Positions 53,320 through 62,627 of a stretch of DNA of 64,000 bases are shown here, one piece after another. The notes under the pieces are model-generated. The model had not been told where the DNA came from. It saw only the letters and a list, made by a program, of their open reading frames with translations, and did no database searches. This DNA is from Duganella aquatilis. GTDB lineage: Bacteria > Pseudomonadota > Gammaproteobacteria > Burkholderiales > Burkholderiaceae_D. The stretch spans positions 1 to 64,000 of the forward strand of contig NZ_WKJL01000016.1 of assembly GCF_009674565.1 (NCBI RefSeq), given 5' to 3'. The first letter of the stretch is position 1, and the number at the start of each line of letters is the position of its first letter. Both the position numbers and the translations under genes were made by a program.

Positions 53320-54084
53320 CTATTTCACTTCTTTCCAGAACGACGCATTCAAGCGCCATGCCAGGAAGGCGAACACGGCCATAAACAGCACGACCGCAGC
53401 GCCCAGTTTCTTGCGGGTCTGCGCAGCAGGCTCCGCCATCCACTCCATGTAGCCGACCAGGTCGGCCACGGCGGTATCAAATTCCAACTTTTGCAGTTTA
53501 CCCGGAGTGACCTGCTCAAATCCAGCAAACTCGTGAATCATTTTGCCGTGTTCGTGCGGATCGGGCACTTCCTTCATCACGACTTTCTGAATACCTTGCA
53601 ATTCCCACAACACGTGCGGCATCGCCACATTGTTGACCACCAGGTTGTTCCAGCCGGTGGGGCGGGTATCGTCCTTGTAGAACGTCCGCAGGTAGGTGTA
53701 CAGATAGTCGCTGCCGCTGCCGGCGCCAGACGCTTTCGCGCGCTGGATCACCGACAGGTCCGGCGGCACCACGCCGAACCAGGCTTTGGCGTCGGCCGGC
53801 TTCATGGTGGTGGTCATCATTTCGCCGACCTTGTCGCCGGTAAACAGCAAATTGGCCTTGATCTGCTCCTCGCTCAAGCCCAGGTCTTTCAGGCGGTTGT
53901 AGCGCATGGAGGACGCATTATGACAGTTCAGGCAGTAATTTACGAACAATTTGGCGCCGTTCTGCAGTGCCGCCAGGTTATTCGAGCGGTCCGGCGCCTT
54001 GTCGAGCGCCACGCCGCCTTCGTTGGCCAGGGCCAGGCCCGGCAATAATGCCAGGATGGCAATCAATCGTTTCGGGAAGTTCAT
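53320..54084 (-). CDS. petC: Cytochrome c1 of the bc1 complex
   Basis: 254 residues. A signal peptide (to about residue 20) precedes the haem motif CLNCH, the axial Met near VAMPHVLWELQG, and a C-terminal membrane anchor (LGAAVVLFMAVFAFLAW). It passes electrons from the Rieske centre to periplasmic cytochrome c. GGA precedes ATG 54084; an upstream frame extension has no signal sequence. Confidence 0.96.
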   Translation of the reverse strand: MNFPKRLIAILALLPGLALANEGGVALDKAPDRSNNLAALQNGAKLFVNYCLNCHNASSMRYNRLKDLGLSEEQIKANLLFTGDKVGEMMTTTMKPADAKAWFGVVPPDLSVIQRAKASGAGSGSDYLYTYLRTFYKDDTRPTGWNNLVVNNVAMPHVLWELQGIQKVVMKEVPDPHEHGKMIHEFAGFEQVTPGKLQKLEFDTAVADLVGYMEWMAEPAAQTRKKLGAAVVLFMAVFAFLAWRLNASFWKEVK

Positions 54085-54110
54085 GTGTTGTCCTTTATAT
54101 ACTTTAGCGC

Positions 54111-55523
54111 TCAGTGAGCGTGGAAGACCACGCGGTCCGGAACCTTCTTGAACGTGCCCATGGCGCTCCACCATGGCATGAACAGGAAGAAACTAAAGTA
54201 CAGCAGGGTGCACACTTGCGAAACGATGGTGCGGCCGTCGGTCGGCGGCAGGGTGCCGAGGTAGCCCAGGGTCAGGAACGACAGGAAGAACACGGCGTAC
54301 ACATACTTGTGCCAGCTCGGGCGGTAGCGGATCGACTTGACAGGCGACTTGTCCAGCCACGGCAGGAAGGCCAGGATCACCACCGAGCCGCCGAAGAACA
54401 CCACGCCCCAGAATTTCGCGTCCAGCACCTGCGGCAGCATGCCGACGATGGCCAGCAGCGCGATCACGGCGATGACGATCTTGGTGGCGCGCGCCAGGCG
54501 CGACTTGAGCCAGACGAACACCACGTAGGCGGCCACGAAGAACATCAGCACCCACATGAAGTCGGCGGTGGTGGCGCGCAGCACCGAGTAGAACGCGGTG
54601 AAGTACCAGGTCGGCGCGATGTGCAGCGGGGTCTTCAGCGAATCGCCCGGCAGGAAGTTGTTGTACTCCAGGAAGTAGCCGCCCATTTCCGGCGCGAAGA
54701 ACACCACCGCGCTGAAGATCAGCAGGAACACCGAGACGCCGAACAGGTCGTGCACCGTGTAGTACGGGTGCGACGGGATGGAGTCGACCGGGTGGCCGTC
54801 GGCGCCCAGGTTTTCCTTGACTTCGATGCCGTCCGGATTGCTGGAACCGACTTCGTGCAGCGCGATCAGGTGCGCCGCCACCAAGCCCAGCAGCACCAGC
54901 GGGATGGCGATCACGTGGAAGGCGAAGAAGCGGTTCAGGGTGGCGTCGGACACCACGTAGTCGCCGCGTATCCACAGCGACAGGTCGGGGCCGATGAACG
55001 GGATGGCGCCGAACAGGTTGACGATCACCTGCGCGCCCCAGTACGACATCTGGCCCCATGGCAGCAGGTAGCCGAAGAAGGCCTCGGCCATCAGGCACAG
55101 GAAGATGGCGAAGCCGAACAGCCAGATCAGCTCACGGGGCTTGCGGTAGGAGCCGTACAGCAGGCCGCGCGTCATGTGCAGGTAGATGATGATGAAGAAC
55201 GACGAGGCGCCGGTCGAGTGCATGTAACGCACCAGCCAGCCCCACGGCACTTCGCGCATGATGTACTCGACCGAGCCGAAGGCCAGGCCGGCGTCCGGCT
55301 TGTAGTGCATGGTCAGGAAGATGCCGGTGACGATCTGCAGCACCAGCACCAGCATCGCCAGCGAGCCGAAGATGTACCAGAAGTTGAAGTTTTTCGGGGC
55401 GTAGTACTTGCCCCACTGGTCGTTCCACAGCTTGGTCAGCGGGAAGCGGTCGTCGACCCAGCCCAGTGCTTTTTGTGCGGCCGGCGCGTCGGCCGGGAAT
55501 TTGGTTTCTTTAAACGCCCCCAT
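54111..55523 (-). CDS. petB: Cytochrome b of the bc1 complex
   Basis: 470 residues with about eight or nine membrane helices. Haem ligands lie in RYMHSTGASSFFIIIYLH and in AFHVIAIP...AHLIALHE. The Qo-site motif reads PTWY where mitochondria and alphaproteobacteria have PEWY. It is the quinol-oxidising, proton-translocating subunit, placed between petA and petC. Confidence 0.96.
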   Translation of the reverse strand: MGAFKETKFPADAPAAQKALGWVDDRFPLTKLWNDQWGKYYAPKNFNFWYIFGSLAMLVLVLQIVTGIFLTMHYKPDAGLAFGSVEYIMREVPWGWLVRYMHSTGASSFFIIIYLHMTRGLLYGSYRKPRELIWLFGFAIFLCLMAEAFFGYLLPWGQMSYWGAQVIVNLFGAIPFIGPDLSLWIRGDYVVSDATLNRFFAFHVIAIPLVLLGLVAAHLIALHEVGSSNPDGIEVKENLGADGHPVDSIPSHPYYTVHDLFGVSVFLLIFSAVVFFAPEMGGYFLEYNNFLPGDSLKTPLHIAPTWYFTAFYSVLRATTADFMWVLMFFVAAYVVFVWLKSRLARATKIVIAVIALLAIVGMLPQVLDAKFWGVVFFGGSVVILAFLPWLDKSPVKSIRYRPSWHKYVYAVFFLSFLTLGYLGTLPPTDGRTIVSQVCTLLYFSFFLFMPWWSAMGTFKKVPDRVVFHAH

Positions 55524-55524
55524 C

Positions 55525-56133
55525 TTATGCCTCGCCTTTCTCGTCTTTACCGATGACCAGCTTGGTGTCGCTCAAAAACATATAGCGCGGAACCTGCAGA
55601 TTGTCCGGCGCCGGCTTGTTCTTAAATACACGGCCAGCCATGTCGAAAGTCGAGCCATGGCAAGGACAGAGGAAGCCACCTTCCCAGTCGTCCGGCAGCG
55701 ACGGCTGCGGACCGGGGGTGAACTTGGACGAGGGCGAGCAGCCCAGGTGGGTACAGATGCCGACCGCGACCATGAGCTCGGGCTTGCGCGAGCGCCATTC
55801 GTTGCGGGCGTATTCAGGGGTGAATTCGTCGGGGTTGCGCTTGGACTCGGCGTCGGCGACTTTGCCGTCGGTCTTTTTCAGCGACGCCACCATTTCCGGC
55901 GTGCGCTTGATGATCCAGACCGGCTTGCCGCGCCATTCGACGGTTTTCATTTCGCCGGGATTGAGAGTGGAAATATCCACTTCGACCGGTGCGCCGGCGG
56001 CTTTCGCGCGCTCCGACGGCTGGAAGGTGCTTACCAATGCTCCGGCGGTGGCCAGACCTACTACCCCGCCTGCCGCGCCGGTCGCGACCAGCAATCCGCG
56101 ACGGCCCGAATCGACCTGCTTTTCGTTACTCAT
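55525..56133 (-). CDS. petA: Rieske iron-sulfur subunit of the bc1 complex
   Basis: 202 residues. A Tat signal (GRRGLL) and membrane anchor lie at the N terminus; the [2Fe-2S] ligands are in CTHLGC and CPCHGS. It accepts an electron from ubiquinol and passes it to cytochrome c1. First gene of the petABC operon; 1-nt gap to petB. A candidate FNR-type box lies upstream. Confidence 0.96.
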   Translation of the reverse strand: MSNEKQVDSGRRGLLVATGAAGGVVGLATAGALVSTFQPSERAKAAGAPVEVDISTLNPGEMKTVEWRGKPVWIIKRTPEMVASLKKTDGKVADAESKRNPDEFTPEYARNEWRSRKPELMVAVGICTHLGCSPSSKFTPGPQPSLPDDWEGGFLCPCHGSTFDMAGRVFKNKPAPDNLQVPRYMFLSDTKLVIGKDEKGEA

Positions 56134-56476
56134 ACAAACCCCAATCAGTCAAAGTGCGAACAAAATCTTGAGAACTGTGTACAAACCTGAAGCTGAAAAC
56201 TGGATAGCACGAAACCTCGCAACCTTACAGGAGAAGGTATGCGTGATGCAACTCTTTACACCAACGTTGCTCGGTTCCCAAGTTTGGCCAGGTTTACACC
56301 GTTCCCGGTGCGATGATAGGGGCTCGGGGTATGAGCGGAAATTGATGTAGGTCAATTTATATCGTAATTCGGCTTGCAAATGCGTAAACAGCAAGCGTGT
56401 TTGGAATCCAATTGAAAAAATAGTATGATCCAAGCGCAGTTTTGTTCACAATTGACCACACAGCGAGGATGTCAAC
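56134..56476. promoter_or_regulatory. Divergent promoter region of petABC and mscL
   Basis: A 343-bp gap with no gene. The only clear element is the FNR/Anr-like box at 56342-56355. The stretch nearest mscL is AT-rich (around 56400-56440) and probably holds its promoter. Confidence 0.5.
56342..56355. promoter_or_regulatory. FNR/Anr-like box
   Basis: TTGATGTAGGTCAA matches TTGAT-N4-ATCAA with one mismatch, about 210 bp upstream of petA. It may adjust bc1 or mscL expression to oxygen level. Confidence 0.5.
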
Positions 56477-56914
56477 ATGTCAATGATGCAGGAATTTAAA
56501 GAATTCGCGATGAAGGGCAATGTGGTCGATCTGGCGGTCGGTGTGATCATCGGCGGCGCCTTCGGCAAGATTGTCGACTCGCTGGTGGCCGACATCATCA
56601 TGCCGCCGATCGGCAAGCTGTTCGGCGGCCTGGACTTCGCCAACTACTACATCCCGCTGAACGGCCAGGCGGCCTCCCTGAGCTTGGCGGAAGCCAAGAA
56701 ACTGGGCGCCGTGTTCGCCTACGGGAATTTTGCTACTATCCTGCTGAACTTTATCATCCTGGCGTTCGTGATCTTCCAGATGGTGCGCATCATGAACAAG
56801 GCGCGCAACCTGGGCATCAAGCGCGACGAGGCGGCTGCGGCGGCCGTACCGCCGCCGCCACCGCCGGAAGATATCGTGCTGCTGCGCGAAATTCGCGACT
56901 CCCTGAAAAAATAA
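56477..56914 (+). CDS. mscL: Large-conductance mechanosensitive channel
   Basis: 145 residues. The N-terminal helix and first membrane segment (FAMKGNVVDLAVGVIIGGAFGKIV) and second membrane segment (FATILLNFIILAFVIFQMV) are typical of MscL, followed by a polyproline linker and the C-terminal helix. It releases solutes on osmotic downshift. A short hairpin GCCGCC/GGCGGC (56924-56940) follows, without a T-run. Confidence 0.96.
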   Translation: MSMMQEFKEFAMKGNVVDLAVGVIIGGAFGKIVDSLVADIIMPPIGKLFGGLDFANYYIPLNGQAASLSLAEAKKLGAVFAYGNFATILLNFIILAFVIFQMVRIMNKARNLGIKRDEAAAAAVPPPPPPEDIVLLREIRDSLKK

Positions 56915-56953
56915 TAAAGGACTGCCGCCTCCCGGGCGGCAAGCTGGACTGCG

Positions 56954-58117
56954 ATGCGACGACTCTGGTTATTGTTTGCGCAAACGGTGACCGTCGTATT
57001 GGCACTGTATTTCGTCTACACGGCGGTGGGCCGCGAGCGGCCGGCGCCGGTGCGCGTGCAGCAGATGGGCAATACCGACCATCCGGCCGCGATGCTGGAG
57101 GCCGGGCCGTCCAGGCCGCCGGCGTCGGCGGCCGGCTCGTACCGGGCGGCGGCGGCGCGCGCCATGCCGGCGGTGGTCAACATCATCACCAGCAAGGCGC
57201 CCAAGCGCGGCAAGCATCCGCTGCTGCGCGACCCCTTCTTCAAGAAATTCTTCGACAACCGCGAACGCGACGACGACGATGACGAGTCCAGCCTCGGCTC
57301 CGGCGTGATCGTTTCCGGCCAGGGCTACATCCTGACCAACAACCACGTGGTCGAGGGCGCCGACGAAATCGAGGTGGTGCTGGCCGACGGCCGCAGGGCC
57401 GCCGCCAAGCTGGTCGGCACCGATCCGGAGACCGACCTGGCCGTCGTCAAGATCACGCTGGACAAGCTGCCGGTGATCGTCCTGGGGCAGGCCGAGCAGG
57501 CGCAGGTGGGCGATGTGGTGCTGGCCATCGGCAATCCGTTCGGCGTCGGCCAGACGGTCACCATGGGCATCATCTCTGCGCTGGGACGCAACAACCTGCA
57601 CATCAACCATTTCGAGAACTTCATCCAGACCGACGCCGCGATCAATTTTGGCAACTCGGGCGGCGCGCTGGTGGACGCCGGCGGCAACCTGCTGGGCATC
57701 AACTCGGCGATTTACTCGCAGACCGGCGGCTCGGTCGGCATCGGCTTTGCGATTCCCGTGTCGACCGCCAAGTCGGTGATGGAAGCCATTATCAAGTCCG
57801 GCCACGTGGTGCGCGGCTGGATCGGCGTCGAGAGCCAGGAAATCACGCCCGAGCTGGCGGCCAGCTTCGGCCTGCAGCGCCAGAGCGGCGCCATCATCGC
57901 CGGCGTGGTGCGCAACGGCCCGGCCGACAAGGGCGGCATCAAGCCGGGCGACATCCTGCTGTCGGTGGACGGCAAGCCGGTGGCCGACACCAACAGCATG
58001 CTCAACCTCATCGCCCAACTCGTTCCTGGCGGAAAAGCTAAAATGACGGTCCTGCGGAAAAACAAAGAAACCACGCTGGACATCACGGTCGGCAAGCGGC
58101 CGCCCAACGCCAAATAA
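56954..58117 (+). CDS. HtrA/DegS-type periplasmic serine protease
   Basis: 387 residues. One N-terminal membrane anchor is followed by an S1C trypsin-like domain with catalytic His131 (NNHVVEG), Asp161 and Ser235 (GNSGGALVD), and a single PDZ domain. One anchor and one PDZ is the DegS/AlgW arrangement, which cuts anti-sigma factors in envelope stress; a general quality-control role is also possible. An aspartate run (DDDDD, near residue 107) sits in the region between anchor and protease. Confidence 0.92.
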   Translation: MRRLWLLFAQTVTVVLALYFVYTAVGRERPAPVRVQQMGNTDHPAAMLEAGPSRPPASAAGSYRAAAARAMPAVVNIITSKAPKRGKHPLLRDPFFKKFFDNRERDDDDDESSLGSGVIVSGQGYILTNNHVVEGADEIEVVLADGRRAAAKLVGTDPETDLAVVKITLDKLPVIVLGQAEQAQVGDVVLAIGNPFGVGQTVTMGIISALGRNNLHINHFENFIQTDAAINFGNSGGALVDAGGNLLGINSAIYSQTGGSVGIGFAIPVSTAKSVMEAIIKSGHVVRGWIGVESQEITPELAASFGLQRQSGAIIAGVVRNGPADKGGIKPGDILLSVDGKPVADTNSMLNLIAQLVPGGKAKMTVLRKNKETTLDITVGKRPPNAK

Positions 58118-58125
58118 GGAATGAA

Positions 58126-58815
58126 ATGCATCTGCGTGACCTGACCCAATACCTGCGCGAACTGGCCGACAACAACAACCGTCCCTGGTTCATCATGAAC
58201 AAGCCGCGCTACGACATCCTGCGCGAAGAATTCCTGCAAGTGGTGACCGACATGATTGCCGAGCTGGGCAAATTCGACCCGCAGGTCAAGTTCAGCAATC
58301 CGAAGAAGGCCATGTTCCGCATCAACCGCGACGTGCGCTTTGCGCATGACAAGAGCCCGTACAAGACGCGCTTTTCGGCCGCGGTGGCGCCGAACGACAT
58401 GCGCCGTCCGAGCAAGGCCGGCGGGCCGACCTACTACATGCAGATCGACGGCAGCGGCAAGATGCTGTTCGGCGCCGGCGAATACATGCCGCCGCCGCAC
58501 CGCCTGAAAGCGCTGCGCCAGCACATGGTCGACGACGCGGCCGGCTTCCGCAAGGTGTTGAGGAACAAGAAGCTGGTGGCGACGTTTGGCGACATCCAGA
58601 ACGAAGGCAAGCTGATGCGGCCACCCAAGGATTTCGACCCGGAGCATGAGCACATCGAGTACATCAAGCTGAAGAGTTTCTTTATCTGGACCGAGATCGA
58701 GTTGCCGCTAAACAAGCCGGAGTTGCTGGTGCCGACCTTGGCCGCCGGGCTCAAGGACGCCTATCCGCTGGTGCAGTGGATGCGCGGGGCAAAAGAGGAA
58801 CCGCTCGAAGAGTAA
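58126..58815 (+). CDS. DUF2461 family protein
   Basis: 229 residues of the TIGR02453/DUF2461 family, with FSNPKKAMFRINRDVRFAHDKSPYKT and the GAGEYMPPP segment. It starts 8 bp after the protease gene. Function is not known. A dispersed palindrome follows its stop. Confidence 0.85.
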   Translation: MHLRDLTQYLRELADNNNRPWFIMNKPRYDILREEFLQVVTDMIAELGKFDPQVKFSNPKKAMFRINRDVRFAHDKSPYKTRFSAAVAPNDMRRPSKAGGPTYYMQIDGSGKMLFGAGEYMPPPHRLKALRQHMVDDAAGFRKVLRNKKLVATFGDIQNEGKLMRPPKDFDPEHEHIEYIKLKSFFIWTEIELPLNKPELLVPTLAAGLKDAYPLVQWMRGAKEEPLEE

Positions 58816-58819
58816 CAAT

Positions 58820-58882
58820 CCGGGGTCAGTTCTGCCATTGGTACTTGAGTCCGTGTGCGATTGGCAGAACTGACCCCGGTTT
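58820..58882. repeat. Dispersed palindromic repeat, copy 2
   Basis: Arms CCGGGGTCAGTTCTGCCA (58820-58837) and TGGCAGAACTGACCCCGG (58862-58879) enclose a 24-nt loop. The right 32 nt (58851-58882) are identical to 67-98. It lies between two convergent genes and ends at the gpsA stop codon, so it probably terminates both. Confidence 0.85.
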
Positions 58883-59907
58883 TATTCGCCGCGGGGATCG
58901 CGGGAGAGCAGGCGGGCGACCATGGTCTGGGGTTGGTCGCCATCGAACAGCACGCCCGCCACGGCATTGGTGATCGGCATTTCGACGCCGAGCTTGGCCG
59001 CCAGTTCGCGTACCGCCTTGGCGCACGGCACGCCTTCGGCCACGTGGCCCAGCTCCTGCACGATCACATCCAGCGCCTTGCCCTGCGCCAGGCCCAAGCC
59101 CACGCGGCGGTTGCGCGACAGATCGCCGGTGCAGGTCAGAATCAAATCGCCCATGCCGGTCAGGCCCATGAAGGTCTCATGCTTGCCGCCCAGCGCCACG
59201 CCCAAACGGGTGATTTCCGCCAGCCCGCGCGTGATCAGCGCCGCGCGCGCGTTCAGGCCCAGGCCCAGGCCGTCGGCCGCGCCGGTGGCGATGGCCAGCA
59301 CGTTCTTGACCGCGCCGCCCACTTCCACGCCCACCAGGTCTTCGCTCGAATACACGCGCATATTGCCGCCGTGCGCGGTTTCCACCACGCAGGCGCGCAG
59401 CGCCGCCGACTCCGAGGCGATGGTCAGCGCGCACGGCAGGCCCTTGGCCACTTCCTGCGCAAACGACGGTCCCGACAGCGCGCCGCCGGCCACCGCGTCG
59501 CCCAGCACTTCGCGGACGATCTGGTGCGGCAGCAGGCCGGTGTCGTATTCAAAGCCCTTGCACAGCCACACCACGTTGGGGATCTGGCGGCCTTGCAGCG
59601 ACTGCAGCAGCGGCCGCAAGCCGGCCACCGGACAGGCGGCGATCAGCAAACCGCCCGGCTCGGCCACATGGGCCAGCGCGGCGTCGAAACCGGCCGCCAC
59701 CTGCAGCCGTTCCGGGAAGGTGTAGCCGGGCAGGTAGGGGTTCTCGCGGGCCGCGCCCATGGCTTGCAGCGCGGCGGCGTTGCGGCCCCACAGCAGCACG
59801 TCGTGACGCTGGGCCAGCGCCATGGCCACGGCGGTGCCCCAGGCGCCTGCGCCGAGCACGCTCACCTTGCGGGCAGCGCCCGCATGTTTGCTAGTGTTTT
59901 CTTGCAT
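58882..59907 (-). CDS. gpsA: NAD(P)H-dependent glycerol-3-phosphate dehydrogenase
   Basis: 341 residues. The Rossmann motif GAGAWGTA is near residue 20, and the catalytic lysine is in GGAVKNVLAIATG. It makes sn-glycerol 3-phosphate from dihydroxyacetone phosphate for phospholipid synthesis. It lies in the conserved gpsA-secB-grxC arrangement. Confidence 0.95.
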   Translation of the reverse strand: MQENTSKHAGAARKVSVLGAGAWGTAVAMALAQRHDVLLWGRNAAALQAMGAARENPYLPGYTFPERLQVAAGFDAALAHVAEPGGLLIAACPVAGLRPLLQSLQGRQIPNVVWLCKGFEYDTGLLPHQIVREVLGDAVAGGALSGPSFAQEVAKGLPCALTIASESAALRACVVETAHGGNMRVYSSEDLVGVEVGGAVKNVLAIATGAADGLGLGLNARAALITRGLAEITRLGVALGGKHETFMGLTGMGDLILTCTGDLSRNRRVGLGLAQGKALDVIVQELGHVAEGVPCAKAVRELAAKLGVEMPITNAVAGVLFDGDQPQTMVARLLSRDPRGE

Positions 59908-59946
59908 GGGATCTCATTCGGCGCATGGAAAGCGCCGCTACGGCAA

Positions 59947-60390
59947 TTATATGCCCCAGACTTCGGATTGTTTGACGTAGCCGACCAGGCCGTCGCGATG
60001 ACGCACCTTGATCCAGCCGCCAGCCGCCGTTTCCGACAGTTCCAGCAGCACGCCCTTGTCGGCGGTGAACACTGCAGCGGCGGCGTCATCCGGCGTGGCG
60101 CGGATTTTCAGGTTGGCCGTGCGCACGATGACGTTGCGCTTCGGACTCAGGCCCTTGGCCTCGGTCCAGGCCAGTTCGCCATTGACGTCACGGACTTTGA
60201 GCCATTCGCCGTACGCCAGCACCACTTCCAGCGGTGCGCCGCGCGGCACGACGAACAGCTTGCCCCCCTTGGTGGACGGCGCGTCGTACAGGATGACGGG
60301 CGCGGCGCCGACCGTTTTGAAGTCGTAGGCCTGGCTGCCGGCAGCGGCCAGCATCATGGTCAGCGCAGCGATCAAACGGGGAAATGTCAT
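59947..60390 (-). CDS. SH3-domain exported protein
   Basis: 147 residues with a signal peptide (to about residue 21) and two bacterial SH3-like repeats (PVILYDAPSTKGGKLFVVPRG and NLKIRATPDD onward). It probably binds cell-wall peptides in the periplasm; specific role unknown. It lies between secB and gpsA. Confidence 0.8.
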   Translation of the reverse strand: MTFPRLIAALTMMLAAAGSQAYDFKTVGAAPVILYDAPSTKGGKLFVVPRGAPLEVVLAYGEWLKVRDVNGELAWTEAKGLSPKRNVIVRTANLKIRATPDDAAAAVFTADKGVLLELSETAAGGWIKVRHRDGLVGYVKQSEVWGI

Positions 60391-60462
60391 GGCTTGCCTT
60401 GAGAGGGTGAAACTCCGCCGGACGAGCGCCCGGCGGCGGTAGTGCTGAGTAATGCTTGCAGC

Positions 60463-60936
60463 TTAGTGGGTTGCGTCAGCGCTTGGGGCAGCAGCGGCTG
60501 CTTCGGCGATGGCTTGTTGACGCTGCTGGTAGAACACTTCGAAGTTGATCTCAGCCAGGTGCACTGGTGGGAAACCGGCGCGGGTGATGGTGTCGGCGAT
60601 GTTGGCGCGCAGGTATGGGTACACGATGTTCGGGCAACCGATGCCCAGCAGCGGGTCCAGCTGGTCGGCTGGAATGTTGCGTGCTTCGAAGATACCAGCT
60701 TGCTTGCCTTCCACCAGGAACGCCACTTTGTCTTTGACTTTGGCGGTCACGGTGATGGTCACGGTCGATTCGAAGATGCCGTCAGCCAGTGGCTCGGCGC
60801 CAACGTCCAGCGCGACTTCGATGGTCGGGGCTTCCTGTTCCAGGAAGATGCCTGGCGAATTCGGTTGTTCCAGCGACAGGTCTTTCAGGTAGACGCGTTG
60901 GATTTGGAATACTGGTTGCAGATTTTCTTCAGACAT
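60463..60936 (-). CDS. secB: Protein-export chaperone SecB
   Basis: 157 residues, tetrameric cytoplasmic chaperone that holds preproteins unfolded and hands them to SecA. Family motifs IQRVYLKDLSLE and GCPNIVYPYLRANIADTITRAGFPP are intact. The acidic/alanine-rich tail is normal. Confidence 0.96.
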   Translation of the reverse strand: MSEENLQPVFQIQRVYLKDLSLEQPNSPGIFLEQEAPTIEVALDVGAEPLADGIFESTVTITVTAKVKDKVAFLVEGKQAGIFEARNIPADQLDPLLGIGCPNIVYPYLRANIADTITRAGFPPVHLAEINFEVFYQQRQQAIAEAAAAAPSADATH

Positions 60937-61106
60937 GGAACGCTTTCGTTGTAGTGAAAACGAGCGGCTTCATTCACGCAAGCCGCTCTGGATGATGTTT
61001 GCTTGCTATGGCTAAACACAGCTCAAATCAAACGCGAAGGCAATTGTATCAAAACCATTATGGTTTCAAAGGATTTCCGGGCGCCGTTTGTCGTATTTGG
61101 GGTCTG

Positions 61107-61367
61107 TTAGCCATTTAACAAGGGTGACAAGCCGCCAGCTTGATCCAGCGCATACAAATCGTCGAAACCGCCGACATGGGTGTCGCCGATATAGATTTGC
61201 GGCACGGTGCGGCGGCCGGTCTTTTGCATCATCGTCATGCGTTGTTCCGGGTCCAGGTCGACGCGGATTTTTTTCAGGCCGGTCACGCCCTTGGCTTCCA
61301 GCAGCCGTTCGGCGCGGGTGCAGTAGGGGCAGACGGCGGTGGTGTACATAATCACTTCGGCAGTCAT
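61107..61367 (-). CDS. grxC: Glutaredoxin 3
   Basis: 86 residues with the redox motif CPYC and the conserved TVPQIYIG and GG elements of glutaredoxins. AAGGAGG precedes ATG 61367 by 5 nt, deciding this start over one 20 codons upstream. Reduces protein disulfides with glutathione. Confidence 0.95.
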   Translation of the reverse strand: MTAEVIMYTTAVCPYCTRAERLLEAKGVTGLKKIRVDLDPEQRMTMMQKTGRRTVPQIYIGDTHVGGFDDLYALDQAGGLSPLLNG

Positions 61368-61377
61368 TTTGACCTCC

Positions 61378-61779
61378 TTATTTGGCCAGTGGCAGGCCGG
61401 CTTTTTGCCATGCAGCAATGCCACCATCCAGGTTCACGACATCGGCAAAGCCAGCTTTGCCCAGTTTAGCAGCGGCGGCCGAAGCACGGGCGCCACTCTT
61501 GCAGACGACGATCACGCTGCGGCTCTTGAACTTGTCCAGTTCGCCGATGCGCTTGTCGAGGTCGGCCAGGGGGATATTCTTGGCGTCCGGCAAGTGTCCT
61601 TCGGCGAATTCCTTGGGATCGCGTACATCCAGAATGGTGGTCTTGCCGCGATTTATCAACATCGTCACGTCTTGCGGGGTGCTGCGCTTGCCGCGCTGGG
61701 TCACGGCCGGCCACAGCAGGCCGCCAGCCGAAACCAGCACCACGGCGATGAGGAAAATATTGTCAATGAAGAATTTCAC
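61378..61779 (-). CDS. Membrane-anchored rhodanese-like protein
   Basis: 133 residues. One N-terminal membrane segment is followed by a rhodanese domain with active-site Cys in CKSGARA. Sulfurtransferase role is inferred. Upstream of grxC by 10 bp, likely co-transcribed. Confidence 0.9.
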   Translation of the reverse strand: MKFFIDNIFLIAVVLVSAGGLLWPAVTQRGKRSTPQDVTMLINRGKTTILDVRDPKEFAEGHLPDAKNIPLADLDKRIGELDKFKSRSVIVVCKSGARASAAAAKLGKAGFADVVNLDGGIAAWQKAGLPLAK

Positions 61780-61879
61780 AGGATTCCAATGGTTGAACTT
61801 AATCTGCGCATTATAAAATAGAAGCCGTTACAGTACTCATTGCACCGGTTTTCCAACTTTTCCTGAAAAGATAGTCCAC

Positions 61880-62626
61880 ATGTACAAAATCGTTTTCATG
61901 CGCCATGGCGAATCCACCTGGAACCTGTCGAACCGCTTCACCGGCTGGACCGACGTCGACCTGACCGAGAAAGGCATCAATGAAGCCAAGCAGGCCGGCA
62001 AGCTGCTGAAGGACGGCGGCTTCACCTTCGACCTGGCCTACACCTCGGTGCTGAAGCGCGCCGTGCGCACGCTGTGGCTGGCGCTGGACGAAATGGACAT
62101 GATGTACCTGCCGATCAAGAACGACTGGCGCCTCAACGAGCGTCACTACGGCGCCCTGCAGGGCCTGGACAAGGGCGAGACCGCCGCCAAGTACGGCGAC
62201 GAGCAGGTGCTGGTCTGGCGCCGCAGCTACGACACGCCGCCGCCGGCGCTGGAAGCCACCGACGACCGCGCCTCGTTCAACGACCCGCGCTACGCCGGCC
62301 TGTCGAAGGCGCAGATCCCGCTGACCGAATGCCTGAAGGACACCGTGGCGCGCGTGGTGCCGGTGTGGGACGAGGAAATCGCCCCGGCCATCAAGGCCGG
62401 CAAGAATATCATCATCTCGGCCCACGGCAACAGTCTGCGCGCGCTGATCAAGATGCTCGACGGCATCAGCGACAGCGACATCGTCGGCCTCAACATCCCG
62501 AACGGCACGCCGCTGGTCTACGAGCTGGACGAGAACCTGAAACCGCTGCGTCACTACTACCTGGGTGACGCCGACGCCATTGCCGCTGCGCAAGCCGCCG
62601 TGGCCAACCAGGGTAAGGCCAAGTAA
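61880..62626 (+). CDS. gpmA: 2,3-bisphosphoglycerate-dependent phosphoglycerate mutase
   Basis: 248 residues. The phosphohistidine motif is FMRHGES (His9), with ERHYGALQG and HGNSLRALIK. It interconverts 3- and 2-phosphoglycerate in glycolysis. Divergent from the rhodanese gene; start has only a weak ribosome site. Confidence 0.96.
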   Translation: MYKIVFMRHGESTWNLSNRFTGWTDVDLTEKGINEAKQAGKLLKDGGFTFDLAYTSVLKRAVRTLWLALDEMDMMYLPIKNDWRLNERHYGALQGLDKGETAAKYGDEQVLVWRRSYDTPPPALEATDDRASFNDPRYAGLSKAQIPLTECLKDTVARVVPVWDEEIAPAIKAGKNIIISAHGNSLRALIKMLDGISDSDIVGLNIPNGTPLVYELDENLKPLRHYYLGDADAIAAAQAAVANQGKAK

Positions 62627-62627
62627 T

